IMG/VR virus record: IMGVR_UViG_3300030110_004413
Span: 4,548-26,584 of that record
DNA from: a virus
Direction: 5' to 3' (one strand)
DNA: 22,037 bases
This document shows positions 6,507-13,856 of this stretch, piece after piece. A program made the position numbers and the translations under genes. The number at the start of each line of letters is the position of its first letter. Position 1 is the first letter of the stretch. The notes below the pieces were generated by a model. It had not been told where the DNA came from, searched no databases, and worked only from the letters and a program-made list of their open reading frames with translations.

Positions 6507-6967
6507 AAAATTTTTTACCTGATGAAGAATTTAAAGCATTAAGAAAAATAATGTTTTCAAAAGAATTACCTTGGTATTATCGTAACGAACAAACTTATTC
6601 AGATAGGTTTTATTTTAACCATAGTTGTTATCAGTGGTATACTGAGACTTCTGATTTATTTGAACATGTTAAACCTATACTACATAAATTAAAAGTTAAT
6701 ATGTTATCAGAAGTAAGAGCTAATTTAATTTTAAAAGATAAAGAACATCATCAATCTGGTTGGCATTGTGACAGAAACTTTGATTGTAATACAGCCGTAT
6801 TTTATATGAATACAAATAATGGATACACTTTGTTGGGTGAAAAAAATCCTACAAAAATTGAATGTGAAGAAAATAAAATGTTAATATTTAATTCACAAAT
6901 TAAACATTGTGCGGTTAGTCAAACTAATAAGGTTAGAAGGATTGTTATTAACATTAACTATGTGTAA
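6482..6967 (+). CDS. 2OG-Fe(II) oxygenase 8 (marine-phage P4H-like)
   Basis: 161 residues, overlapping the unknown gene by 25 bases, with AAAGGA near 6470-6475 as ribosome binding site. Iron ligands H95 and D97 in GWHCDRN, strand TAVFYMNTNNGYT (104-116), MLIFNSQIKHCAV with distal H142, and R152 or R153 in KVRRIVINI. The N-terminal LPWYYRNEQT (29-38) and the C-terminal strand match the style of the gene at 4385, so they are likely paralogues of one subfamily that have separated within the array. At 161 residues it is close to a minimal double-stranded beta helix, leaving little room for substrate-recognition domains. Substrate unknown. Confidence 0.84.
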   Translation: MERNYTEIKNFLPDEEFKALRKIMFSKELPWYYRNEQTYSDRFYFNHSCYQWYTETSDLFEHVKPILHKLKVNMLSEVRANLILKDKEHHQSGWHCDRNFDCNTAVFYMNTNNGYTLLGEKNPTKIECEENKMLIFNSQIKHCAVSQTNKVRRIVININYV

Positions 6968-7519
6968 ATGAAATACACTTATTATTACTATGACAATATT
7001 ATACCTACAGATAGGATAAAAAATTTAAATAACTTTATCTTAAATAACGCAGATAATTCTTTAAAAGATAAGTACAATGGTAAAATTAAAAAAACAGCTG
7101 ATGTTAAAATAATTAACTGGAATTCATTAAAAAATCAAATTGAATTCATAGAAGATTATGTTGACAAATGTAATCAAGAAGCCTTTAACTTTGAAACATA
7201 TAGATTTAATAAGTTAGATGCAATGAATCATAATACTTACAGTTCTAAAAATAAGGGTTGCTATAATTATCATGCTGATGGATCTCCTTATGAAAAAGAG
7301 TATACGTTAAAACTTACAGTGTTATTAAATTTATCTACTGAAAAATATAAAGGTGGGGACTTTTACATATGGGATGGTGAGGATGTGCGTATAAAACAAT
7401 TTAATAAACCCGGTGCCTTATTAGTATTTCCTTCTTATTTTCCTCACAAAGTAACACCAGTTACCGAAGGAAAAAGAACAACTTTAGTTTTATGGAAAAA
7501 AGGCCCTTGGTGGAGATAG
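6968..7519 (+). CDS. 2OG-Fe(II) oxygenase 9 (PiuC/prolyl-hydroxylase-like)
   Basis: 183 residues, starting on the base after the previous stop. H102 and D104 in YNYHADGSP, LTVLLNLS (116-123), KGGDFYIWDGED (128-139), GALLVFPSYFPH with distal H160, and R170 in EGKRTTLVLW make a complete 2OG-Fe(II) oxygenase site. The end, WKKGPWWR, mirrors WNNGDPWK of the first gene (2186-2755), as do the GGDF/GGEF and LVFPS elements, so the array begins and ends with relatives of the same subfamily. The N-terminal 95 residues are Asn/Lys/Tyr-rich. No terminator follows: the 47-base gap to the next gene shows no hairpin, so transcription probably continues into the tail genes. Confidence 0.86.
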   Translation: MKYTYYYYDNIIPTDRIKNLNNFILNNADNSLKDKYNGKIKKTADVKIINWNSLKNQIEFIEDYVDKCNQEAFNFETYRFNKLDAMNHNTYSSKNKGCYNYHADGSPYEKEYTLKLTVLLNLSTEKYKGGDFYIWDGEDVRIKQFNKPGALLVFPSYFPHKVTPVTEGKRTTLVLWKKGPWWR

Positions 7520-7566
7520 AAAATTAGAGTAGAAAAGTCACTGTTTTAGCTATATAAGGAATTATT

Positions 7567-9750
7567 ATGCTACAAAAATTAGGTTTTCTACCAGGATTTA
7601 ACAAACAAGTCACAGAAACGGGAGCCGAAGGGCAATGGTTTGGTGGTGATAATGTTAGGTTTAGATATGGTACACCTGAAAAAATAGGTGGATGGGATCA
7701 ATTAGGGGCCGATAAATTAACGGGTCCAGCCCGAGCAATTCACCACTTTGACAATAATGCCGGCGTAAAATATTCTGCTATCGGAACAAGTAAAATTCTT
7801 TATATATACTATGCTGGATCTTACTATGATATTACGCCATTAAGAACTTCAATTGCCAGTTGTAATTTTTCTACAACTAGCGGACAGCCTACTGTTACAG
7901 TAACTTTTCCCTCTTCACATGGTATGGTGGAAGGAGATATTATAACTTTTAGTAGTGTAACCACACTTACAGGATCGAGTTTTCAAACTACAGATTTTGA
8001 AGGAAAAGTTTTTGAGGCCACACAAGTTCCAACTTCTACTACCATTGAATTAACTATGGCTGCTAATGAAACTACTGGAAGCACTAGCAATGTTGGAAGT
8101 GCGACTGGTAGTCCTTATTATCATGTTGGTCCTAATCAACAACTAGGGGGCTATGGATGGGGAACAGCTAACTTTGGCGGAACCGCTTCAGGTATCGCAA
8201 CGACTACTCTATCAACAACACTTGCATCTGATGCCGCGGTCACAACTGTAGTTGTAGCTAGCTCTACTGCATTTCCAGATTCAGGAGAAATTAGAATTGG
8301 ATCAGAAGATATTAGTTATACAAATAATGATACTACGACAGGGACTTTAAGTGGAGGAGCTCGTGCGGTTAATGGAACTACTCTAGCCGGCCATACTGCA
8401 GGAGTAACAGTAAGCAATATTTCTGATTATGTAGCATGGGGAGAATCGTCTTCTGAAGACGTTACACTTGATCCAGGCTTATGGGTTTTAGATAACTATG
8501 GAACAAAATTATTAGCACTTATTTATAACGGACAATGTTTTGAATGGGATTCCTCAATAGCAAATGCAACTAACACACGAGCCACATTACTAGCTAATGC
8601 ACCTACAGCTTCAAGACATATGTTGGTTTCTACACCAGATAGACACTTAATATTTTTTGGAACAGAAACTACAGTGGGGGATAGTACTACTCAAGACGAT
8701 ATGTTTATTAGATTCTCAGATCAAGAAAGTATTGATGGAACTAATTCTTATACAGTAACCGCTAATAATACCGCTGGTACTCAAAGACTAGCTGATGGCT
8801 CTAAAATTATGGGAGCTGTACAAGGTCGAGATGCCATTTATGTATGGACCGATAAAGCATTATTTTTAATGCGTTTTGTTGGAGCGCCATTTACTTTTTC
8901 TTTTGAAATAGCTGGAACTAACTGTGGATTAATAGGGAAGAATGCTGCGATTGAAGTTGATGGTACTTCGTATTGGATGGCTGAAAACGGATTTTTTGCA
9001 TATGATGGTAGATTAAAATCTTTACCGTGCTTAGTAGAAGACTATGTATATGATGATATTAACACAACATCCAGAGATTTAATTAACTGTGGATTAAATA
9101 ACCTTTTTACAGAAGTAAACTGGTTTTATTGCACTAATGGTTCTAATGTAATTGATAGAGTGGTTACCTATAACTATCTTGAATCAGGATCTAAGAGAAC
9201 TATATGGACCACAGGTAGTTTAGCTCGAACAGCGTGGCAGGATTCTTCAATCTTTGATAAACCTCATGCAACTAGATATGATACTAGCTCCAATACCTCT
9301 TTTGATGTTGTTGGAAATACGGCTGGCTGTACGTACTACTATGCCCAGGAAACAGGGACCGATCAAGTGGACGCAGGTGGAGTAGTTACTGCTATTCTAG
9401 CCAACATTGAATCCGGAGACTTTGATATTACTCAAAGAACATCTAGAGGTGGTGGACAAATTGTAGGAATGCCAGATCTTAGAGGGGATGGTGAATTTGT
9501 AATGAGAGTTAGTCGATTTATACCTGATTTTATTAGTCAAACGGGTAGCACAAGGGTCTCATTGGTTACTAGAAATTATCCAAATAGTAGTACAAGTACA
9601 ACAAATTATGATATAACAACAGCTAGTACAAAGGTTGATACTCGAATAAGAGGAAGAGCCGTTCAATTTAAAGTAGCTAATACGGCCGCTGGCCAAGATT
9701 GGAAACTAGGTACGTTTAGATTGGATATACACCCAGGAGGAAGAAGATAA
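7567..9750 (+). CDS. Tail hub / phage stabilisation-like structural protein
   Basis: 727 residues. The N-terminus (GFNKQVTETG then WFGGDNVRFRYGTPEKIGGW, 10-43) is the opening I associate with a widespread marine podovirus tail protein annotated as stabilisation or tail-tube protein. The rest is beta-rich with few charged clusters (AIHHFDN, LLALIYNGQ, HLIFFGT, IMGAVQGRDAIYVWTD), suggesting repeated blades. Residues about 215-284 look like an inserted Ig-like or beta module: TVVVASSTAFPDSGEIRIG, then EDISYTN, TGTLSGGARAVNGT and AGHTAGV, a motif series I recognise from many environmental phage virion proteins. The ribosome binding site AAGGA (7556-7560) is six bases from ATG 7567. Likely role: sealing or extending the short tail below the connector. 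The name is by family memory and is not tested. Confidence 0.6.
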   Translation: MLQKLGFLPGFNKQVTETGAEGQWFGGDNVRFRYGTPEKIGGWDQLGADKLTGPARAIHHFDNNAGVKYSAIGTSKILYIYYAGSYYDITPLRTSIASCNFSTTSGQPTVTVTFPSSHGMVEGDIITFSSVTTLTGSSFQTTDFEGKVFEATQVPTSTTIELTMAANETTGSTSNVGSATGSPYYHVGPNQQLGGYGWGTANFGGTASGIATTTLSTTLASDAAVTTVVVASSTAFPDSGEIRIGSEDISYTNNDTTTGTLSGGARAVNGTTLAGHTAGVTVSNISDYVAWGESSSEDVTLDPGLWVLDNYGTKLLALIYNGQCFEWDSSIANATNTRATLLANAPTASRHMLVSTPDRHLIFFGTETTVGDSTTQDDMFIRFSDQESIDGTNSYTVTANNTAGTQRLADGSKIMGAVQGRDAIYVWTDKALFLMRFVGAPFTFSFEIAGTNCGLIGKNAAIEVDGTSYWMAENGFFAYDGRLKSLPCLVEDYVYDDINTTSRDLINCGLNNLFTEVNWFYCTNGSNVIDRVVTYNYLESGSKRTIWTTGSLARTAWQDSSIFDKPHATRYDTSSNTSFDVVGNTAGCTYYYAQETGTDQVDAGGVVTAILANIESGDFDITQRTSRGGGQIVGMPDLRGDGEFVMRVSRFIPDFISQTGSTRVSLVTRNYPNSSTSTTNYDITTASTKVDTRIRGRAVQFKVANTAAGQDWKLGTFRLDIHPGGRR

Positions 9751-10694
9751 TGGCTACAGATAAAAAAATAAAATATGAAATGCAGGGAGATGTTAGGAAC
9801 TATCTCGGCAAACAAAAAATGGTTAAGGCTCCTTTACGTTGGCAATCTAGTCCCGATCATCCAACAACAGAATTAGCTTACATTACAAAAAAAGAAAAAG
9901 ATTTATTAGTTAAAAAAGATTTACACGGTTCATTAAAAGGTGGTGTCAACAGAGGACCTTCAGGTATTATGAGTTTAAATGGCTGGGGAGACAAAGACGA
10001 AGGTTTTGCAGATAAAAGTTTTAGCGGTAACGAAAGACCGGGTAGGGACATTGAAGTAACTAGAGGAACACCACGTGGTCCTGTAACCTCTACATACAGA
10101 ACTAAAACAGTAAATACAATGCCAGATGTAGTTGATCAAAAATATTCTGGTGACGGATTTTTTAGTGGCTATAGAAACATAGATCCAAGAACGGGTCAAC
10201 CTAAAATGGGATTAGCCTATGCTTTTGACAGAGTAAAAAATTTTTTACCAAGTGTTTTTTCAGCAGCAATGGGACTTCCTCCTATAGTAACAGCAGCTAG
10301 ACTAGGTAAAAAAGTTTTTGGTTTTGATGATGATGAAGAAGAAGAATTTAAGAGTGATTACACTATTGGTCCTGATGGTCAATTTAGGTATACAGGATCA
10401 ACAGATACTATTGATGATGTAAAAAAAGAATTTGCTATAAATTATCCATTAGATTTAAGTGAAAAAACTAATCAAGTTGACCAAGTTTTTAATTATAAAG
10501 ATGTTATTCCTACCATGAACACAACTGATTTTAATAACCCAAATAATTTTAATGTAAACCAAAATTATATGACAACGGAAGCACTCCCAAATTCTGAATA
10601 CCCTACGTCTATAAATCAAAACATGTTGACTGAACAAGACTATGACTACTTTAATAATACTTTTCAAAACGGAGGCATAGCAAGATTATTATAA
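9750..10694 (+). CDS. Virion-associated protein, function unknown
   Basis: 314 residues, starting in a TAATG overlap with the tail-hub stop; AGGAGG at 9735-9740 is a strong ribosome binding site. The N-terminal half is basic and Gly/Pro-rich (NRGPSGIMSLNGWGDKDEG, GNERPGRD). A hydrophobic stretch around 165-185 (FLPSVFSAAMGLPPIVTAA) is followed by an acidic run DDDEEEEF (193-200). The C-terminal 80 residues are Asn/Asp/Tyr-rich and end in NGGIARLL, similar in style to GGR motifs of neighbouring proteins. Its place between the tail hub and internal virion genes suggests a structural or ejected protein. I do not recognise a defined domain. Confidence 0.6.
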   Translation: MATDKKIKYEMQGDVRNYLGKQKMVKAPLRWQSSPDHPTTELAYITKKEKDLLVKKDLHGSLKGGVNRGPSGIMSLNGWGDKDEGFADKSFSGNERPGRDIEVTRGTPRGPVTSTYRTKTVNTMPDVVDQKYSGDGFFSGYRNIDPRTGQPKMGLAYAFDRVKNFLPSVFSAAMGLPPIVTAARLGKKVFGFDDDEEEEFKSDYTIGPDGQFRYTGSTDTIDDVKKEFAINYPLDLSEKTNQVDQVFNYKDVIPTMNTTDFNNPNNFNVNQNYMTTEALPNSEYPTSINQNMLTEQDYDYFNNTFQNGGIARLL

Positions 10695-10858
10695 TGGCTA
10701 AAATTGTACAATCACTAACAAGAGCAGGTGAAGAATACGACCAACAAGATTTTCAATCTTTGGTTAGAGATCTTGATGGAGTTATCAATAAACTTAACAC
10801 CTCATATCAAGAGGATATGAAACAAGAAATAGAAGCTAGAAATTTCTTTTTAGACTAA
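10694..10858 (+). CDS. Small helical protein, function unknown
   Basis: 54 residues. The frame starts in a TAATG overlap with the previous stop and ends in another TAATG overlap with the next gene, so it is held in a chain of coupled genes. It begins MAKIVQSLTRAGEEYDQQDF and continues with a predicted helix (LVRDLDGVINKLNTSYQEDM, then KQEIEARNFFLD). Charged and Gln-rich, no membrane segment, compatible with a short coiled coil. Small proteins of this kind occur at this place in marine podovirus structural blocks; a chaperone or minor virion role is a guess. Confidence 0.6.
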   Translation: MAKIVQSLTRAGEEYDQQDFQSLVRDLDGVINKLNTSYQEDMKQEIEARNFFLD

Positions 10859-11196
10859 TGGCAATAAAAAACGAATATAAATTTTATGGCAAAACAGTGA
10901 CGGCTGCTGAAAGTAACAACTTATTATCACCGTCAATTAATGAAACTATTATTATTAAATCTTTACACGTTACTAATAAATCAGGATCTAATACACCTAC
11001 TATAACTATTACTAATAATGCTTTTGAAGTAATACATACTCAAACGTTATCTACGGCGGCTAGTGTAGAAATATTAAGTAATCCAATGGTAGTAGAAGGA
11101 AATACAGTATTAGCTGCTACTACAGCAGGAACAGTAAGTGATGGGGTAGTTATTACCATCAGTTATTTAAATATTAAAAAGGAGAAACTAGACTAA
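10858..11196 (+). CDS. Small beta-rich virion protein, putative
   Basis: 112 residues, starting in the TAATG overlap at 10858. The sequence alternates short hydrophobic strands and Ser/Thr/Asn turns (TIIIKSLHVTNKSG, TPTITITNNAFEV, TVLAATTAGTVSDGVVITISY), as expected for a small jelly-roll or Ig-like beta sandwich. No catalytic motif. It resembles decoration or tail-accessory proteins that marine phages carry in this region, but I cannot name a family. The following gene begins in its stop codon, so expression is linked. Confidence 0.55.
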   Translation: MAIKNEYKFYGKTVTAAESNNLLSPSINETIIIKSLHVTNKSGSNTPTITITNNAFEVIHTQTLSTAASVEILSNPMVVEGNTVLAATTAGTVSDGVVITISYLNIKKEKLD

Positions 11197-11381
11197 TGAG
11201 TGAACAAGAAGTACCGGTAATTATACCGGAAGAAGTAAAAACTACATATAAAAACAAAAAAACAGGCGAGATTTATGAGACGCGAGATGGCTGGGTATCT
11301 AAAGGAATTCCTAATGAAGATATTCAACAGGACGTTACAGTCACTCTTCCAAAACTTGATTTGTTTGCTAAAACAAAGTAA
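11196..11381 (+). CDS. Small hypothetical protein
   Basis: 61 residues, TAATG overlap with the previous stop and AAAGGAG at 11178-11184 inside the previous gene. The first 15 residues are acidic with Pro and Val (EQEVPVIIPEEVK), then a TYKNKKTGEIYETRDGWVSKG segment that reads as a beta hairpin, and a C-terminal TVTLPKLDLF. No recognised domain. Compact placement and good initiation signals support it as a real gene; the role is unknown. Confidence 0.55.
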   Translation: MSEQEVPVIIPEEVKTTYKNKKTGEIYETRDGWVSKGIPNEDIQQDVTVTLPKLDLFAKTK

Positions 11382-11403
11382 AGTAGGAGATTAAGGTAAA
11401 ATT

Positions 11404-12771
11404 ATGGCAATTTCAAGAATGCAAGAACCCAGACAATTATATGGATTAGGTAGTATCGTTAAGAAAGCGGTACGAGGTGTTAAGAAAATTGTTAAAAGTC
11501 CACTAGGTAAAGCAGCTATAATAGGGGGCCTAGGTATGATTCCTTTCGGTGCTTCTAAGGCTAGTTTATTTAGTAGAGGAATTGGTGCACTTAGAAATTT
11601 AGGCGGTGGAAGTATACCTGGTTCAAGTTTTTTATCTAAATTAAATCCTTTTACAAACCCTAATTTATCTTTTGGTCAAAAAGCTTTTATAGGAGGGGGT
11701 CTTGGACTTACCGCGTTACCATTTTTAATGAATAAATTTGGTGATGACGAAGAAGTAGAAGAAGAGGTAGATGTCATGGACGTTGCCGGAATTAGAAACC
11801 GTGCAAGAGATTATTATAGAGGGGCCACGGACACGGGATTAAATTTTATGCCAGGTAAACAATATGTACAACCTAATTTTTATGCGGCAGCTGGTGGTAG
11901 AGCTATGTTAAACATGGGTGGTCAACCGGGTGGACAGCAAGCAGAACAAATGCTTATGGCAGAATTTGTTAAATATAAAAATAAAGGTGGCACATTATCT
12001 TTTGAACAATTTGTAAAAGCAGTAATGCAGGCCCAACAAGAACAAGATATGATGGCTCAAGGTGCTGGCATGGAACAACCTCAACCAGTTGCTATGGCTG
12101 CTGATGGTGGAAGAATTGGATATGCAGGAGGACAATTAGTAAGTCCAAGTGCTGATGGTTCAAGACCTGGTTACAGAGGATTGGAGAACATATTTGTAAC
12201 TCCAGATCCAAGTGATAAAAGACGTCCTCCTAATAAATTTGATTTTTTAAGATCTACTGGACCAATGACTGATGAGCAAAAAGAATTTTTACAAAACATG
12301 ACTGAAGAGGACTGGAAAGAGGCAGACAAAGGCGGTTTTGTTGATATAATTATTGATATATTAAAAACTCCTTACATTATAAGAGGAGGAGAAACTAATG
12401 AACCAATATTTGCTGATGGCGGAAGAATAAGAAAACAAGAAGGTGGAATCATGGAAACTGAAGAAGCATCAGAAATGATTGACATGGGCGGCATGGAAAA
12501 AGATTATAGAGAAACAGGTGGTTTTGTAGAGATGGGAGGCAAAGAAAGAGCTGACGATGTCCCTGCTAGACTATCTAAAAATGAATTTGTATTTACAGCA
12601 GATGCTGTTAGAAATGCAGGAGGTGGCGATATAGATAAAGGCGCTGAAGTTATGGAAAATTTAATGAATAACTTAGAACAAGGTGGAGAAGTTTCTGAGG
12701 ACTCACAAGGATTAGAAGGTGCGCAAGCAATGTATGATCAACAACAAATGTTACAATCGAGGATAGCATAA
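11404..12771 (+). CDS. Virion protein with GGR repeats
   Basis: 455 residues. Start supported by AAGG (11393-11396) seven bases upstream. Order of parts: basic N-terminus (SIVKKAVRGVKKIVKSPLGK, 17-36); hydrophobic Gly-rich segments 37-50 and 95-110; an acidic run DDEEVEEEVD (114-123); then GGR motifs AAAGGRAMLNMGG (161-173), AADGGRIGYAGG (232-243) and FADGGRIRKQEGG (336-348); and a C-terminal block DDVPARLSKNEFVFTADAV (384-402) with GGGDIDKGAEVMENL. I recognise that C-terminal block and the GGR elements from marine podovirus virion proteins, where their function is not established. Likely an internal or tail-associated protein. Confidence 0.6.
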   Translation: MAISRMQEPRQLYGLGSIVKKAVRGVKKIVKSPLGKAAIIGGLGMIPFGASKASLFSRGIGALRNLGGGSIPGSSFLSKLNPFTNPNLSFGQKAFIGGGLGLTALPFLMNKFGDDEEVEEEVDVMDVAGIRNRARDYYRGATDTGLNFMPGKQYVQPNFYAAAGGRAMLNMGGQPGGQQAEQMLMAEFVKYKNKGGTLSFEQFVKAVMQAQQEQDMMAQGAGMEQPQPVAMAADGGRIGYAGGQLVSPSADGSRPGYRGLENIFVTPDPSDKRRPPNKFDFLRSTGPMTDEQKEFLQNMTEEDWKEADKGGFVDIIIDILKTPYIIRGGETNEPIFADGGRIRKQEGGIMETEEASEMIDMGGMEKDYRETGGFVEMGGKERADDVPARLSKNEFVFTADAVRNAGGGDIDKGAEVMENLMNNLEQGGEVSEDSQGLEGAQAMYDQQQMLQSRIA

Positions 12772-13631
12772 TGGCAATAGCAGATTATTTAGAACCGGCA
12801 GTAAAAGATTTTGCAGATCAGGCGACAGCCACATATTCTGCACCGATTGACACAACTCAATTTACTGGTAGACAATTTGTTGCCGGTGAAGACCCATTAC
12901 AAACACAAGCTATTAACATAGCTCGAAGTGGTGTTGCTTCTTATGAACCATTTTTAACAGCTGCAAAAGCAGCACAGACTCAAGCAGCAGGAACTGTTGG
13001 AGGACTTGGTGCATTAACAGGAGCGTCAGCTTACCAACCATTTATGTCTCCTTATCAAACACAAGTTATTGATACAACTCTTGCAGAGTATGACAAACAA
13101 AGTCAAGCAGGTGCACAAAATATTAGAGATGCAGCAGTTGCATCAGGAAATTTTGGTGGTGGTAGAGAAGGAGCAATGTTAGGTCAATACCAATCAGACG
13201 TATTAGGTGACAGAGCAGCTCTTCAAGCACAATTATTAGCACAAGGATTTGGTCAAGCACAACAAGCAGCAGGTCAAGCTTTTGGTCAAGGTGCACAACT
13301 AGCTGGATTACAATCTGGTTTAGCTGGTCAACAGTTTGGTTTATCTAATTTTGAAAGAACAGGTATGGGTGCAGACATTTCTGCATTAGGATCTCTTGGT
13401 GCATTAAGACAAGGTTTAGAGCAGGCTAGATTAGGGGCTGATCAACAAGCAGCACAGACTGCAGCTTATGAACCTTACGGAAGATTATCACAATACGGTT
13501 CTGCATTAACTGGTTTAGGTGGTGGAGTTGCAGCACCTCAATACGCTCAACCTCAAGCAGCAAGTCCTTTCTCAACTGCACTAAGCACAGCTTTAGGTGT
13601 AGGTGGATTGTACGGAAAAATATTTAAATAG
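12771..13631 (+). CDS. Ala/Gln-rich virion protein, putative
   Basis: 286 residues, TAATG-coupled to the preceding gene. It is Ala, Gln and Gly-rich, and largely helical by composition: AKAAQTQAAGTVGGLGAL, a central QAQLLAQGFGQAQQAAGQ region (143-165) with quasi-repeated AGQ units, and a C-terminal SPFSTALSTALGVGGLYG. Low-complexity helical proteins of this kind are typical of internal or ejected podovirus proteins that may form a channel or cross the envelope. No catalytic motif. Placed between two GGR-type proteins, it most likely belongs to the same internal assembly. Confidence 0.55.
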   Translation: MAIADYLEPAVKDFADQATATYSAPIDTTQFTGRQFVAGEDPLQTQAINIARSGVASYEPFLTAAKAAQTQAAGTVGGLGALTGASAYQPFMSPYQTQVIDTTLAEYDKQSQAGAQNIRDAAVASGNFGGGREGAMLGQYQSDVLGDRAALQAQLLAQGFGQAQQAAGQAFGQGAQLAGLQSGLAGQQFGLSNFERTGMGADISALGSLGALRQGLEQARLGADQQAAQTAAYEPYGRLSQYGSALTGLGGGVAAPQYAQPQAASPFSTALSTALGVGGLYGKIFK

Positions 13632-13640
13632 GAGATAATT

Positions 13641-13856
13641 ATGGCTGATAAAACAAAAAAGAAATCTGGTTTATTAAAAGGGTTTGGAAAATTTACAGGC
13701 GGTAGTGGTATATATGACATGGTTTTTAATCAAGGTGAAGGAATACAGGCTATTCTTAGCGCATTACAGGGTGTACCAATGAAAGACGGTGGTAGAGTGA
13801 GAGGATGTGGCGTTGCTAAACGTGGGTTTGGCAGAGCAATGAAAAGGAAAAAATAA
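13641..13856 (+). CDS. Small basic virion-associated protein with GGR-RGCG tail
   Basis: 71 residues; AGGAGA overlaps the previous stop and precedes ATG 13641. Lys-rich N-terminus, Gly-rich middle, and a C-terminal MKDGGRVRGCGVAKRGFG then RAMKRKK that I recognise as a recurring terminal motif in marine podovirus proteins. The strongly basic end would suit contact with DNA, for example packaged or ejected genome, but this is inference. The next gene starts in its stop codon. Confidence 0.58.
   Translation: MADKTKKKSGLLKGFGKFTGGSGIYDMVFNQGEGIQAILSALQGVPMKDGGRVRGCGVAKRGFGRAMKRKK

Noticed and set aside
7528-7560. Promoter before the tail-hub gene (TATATA at 7551)
   Set aside because: No -35 box at 16-18 bases (AGTAGA at the expected place), and a start after this box would remove the ribosome binding site AAGGA.
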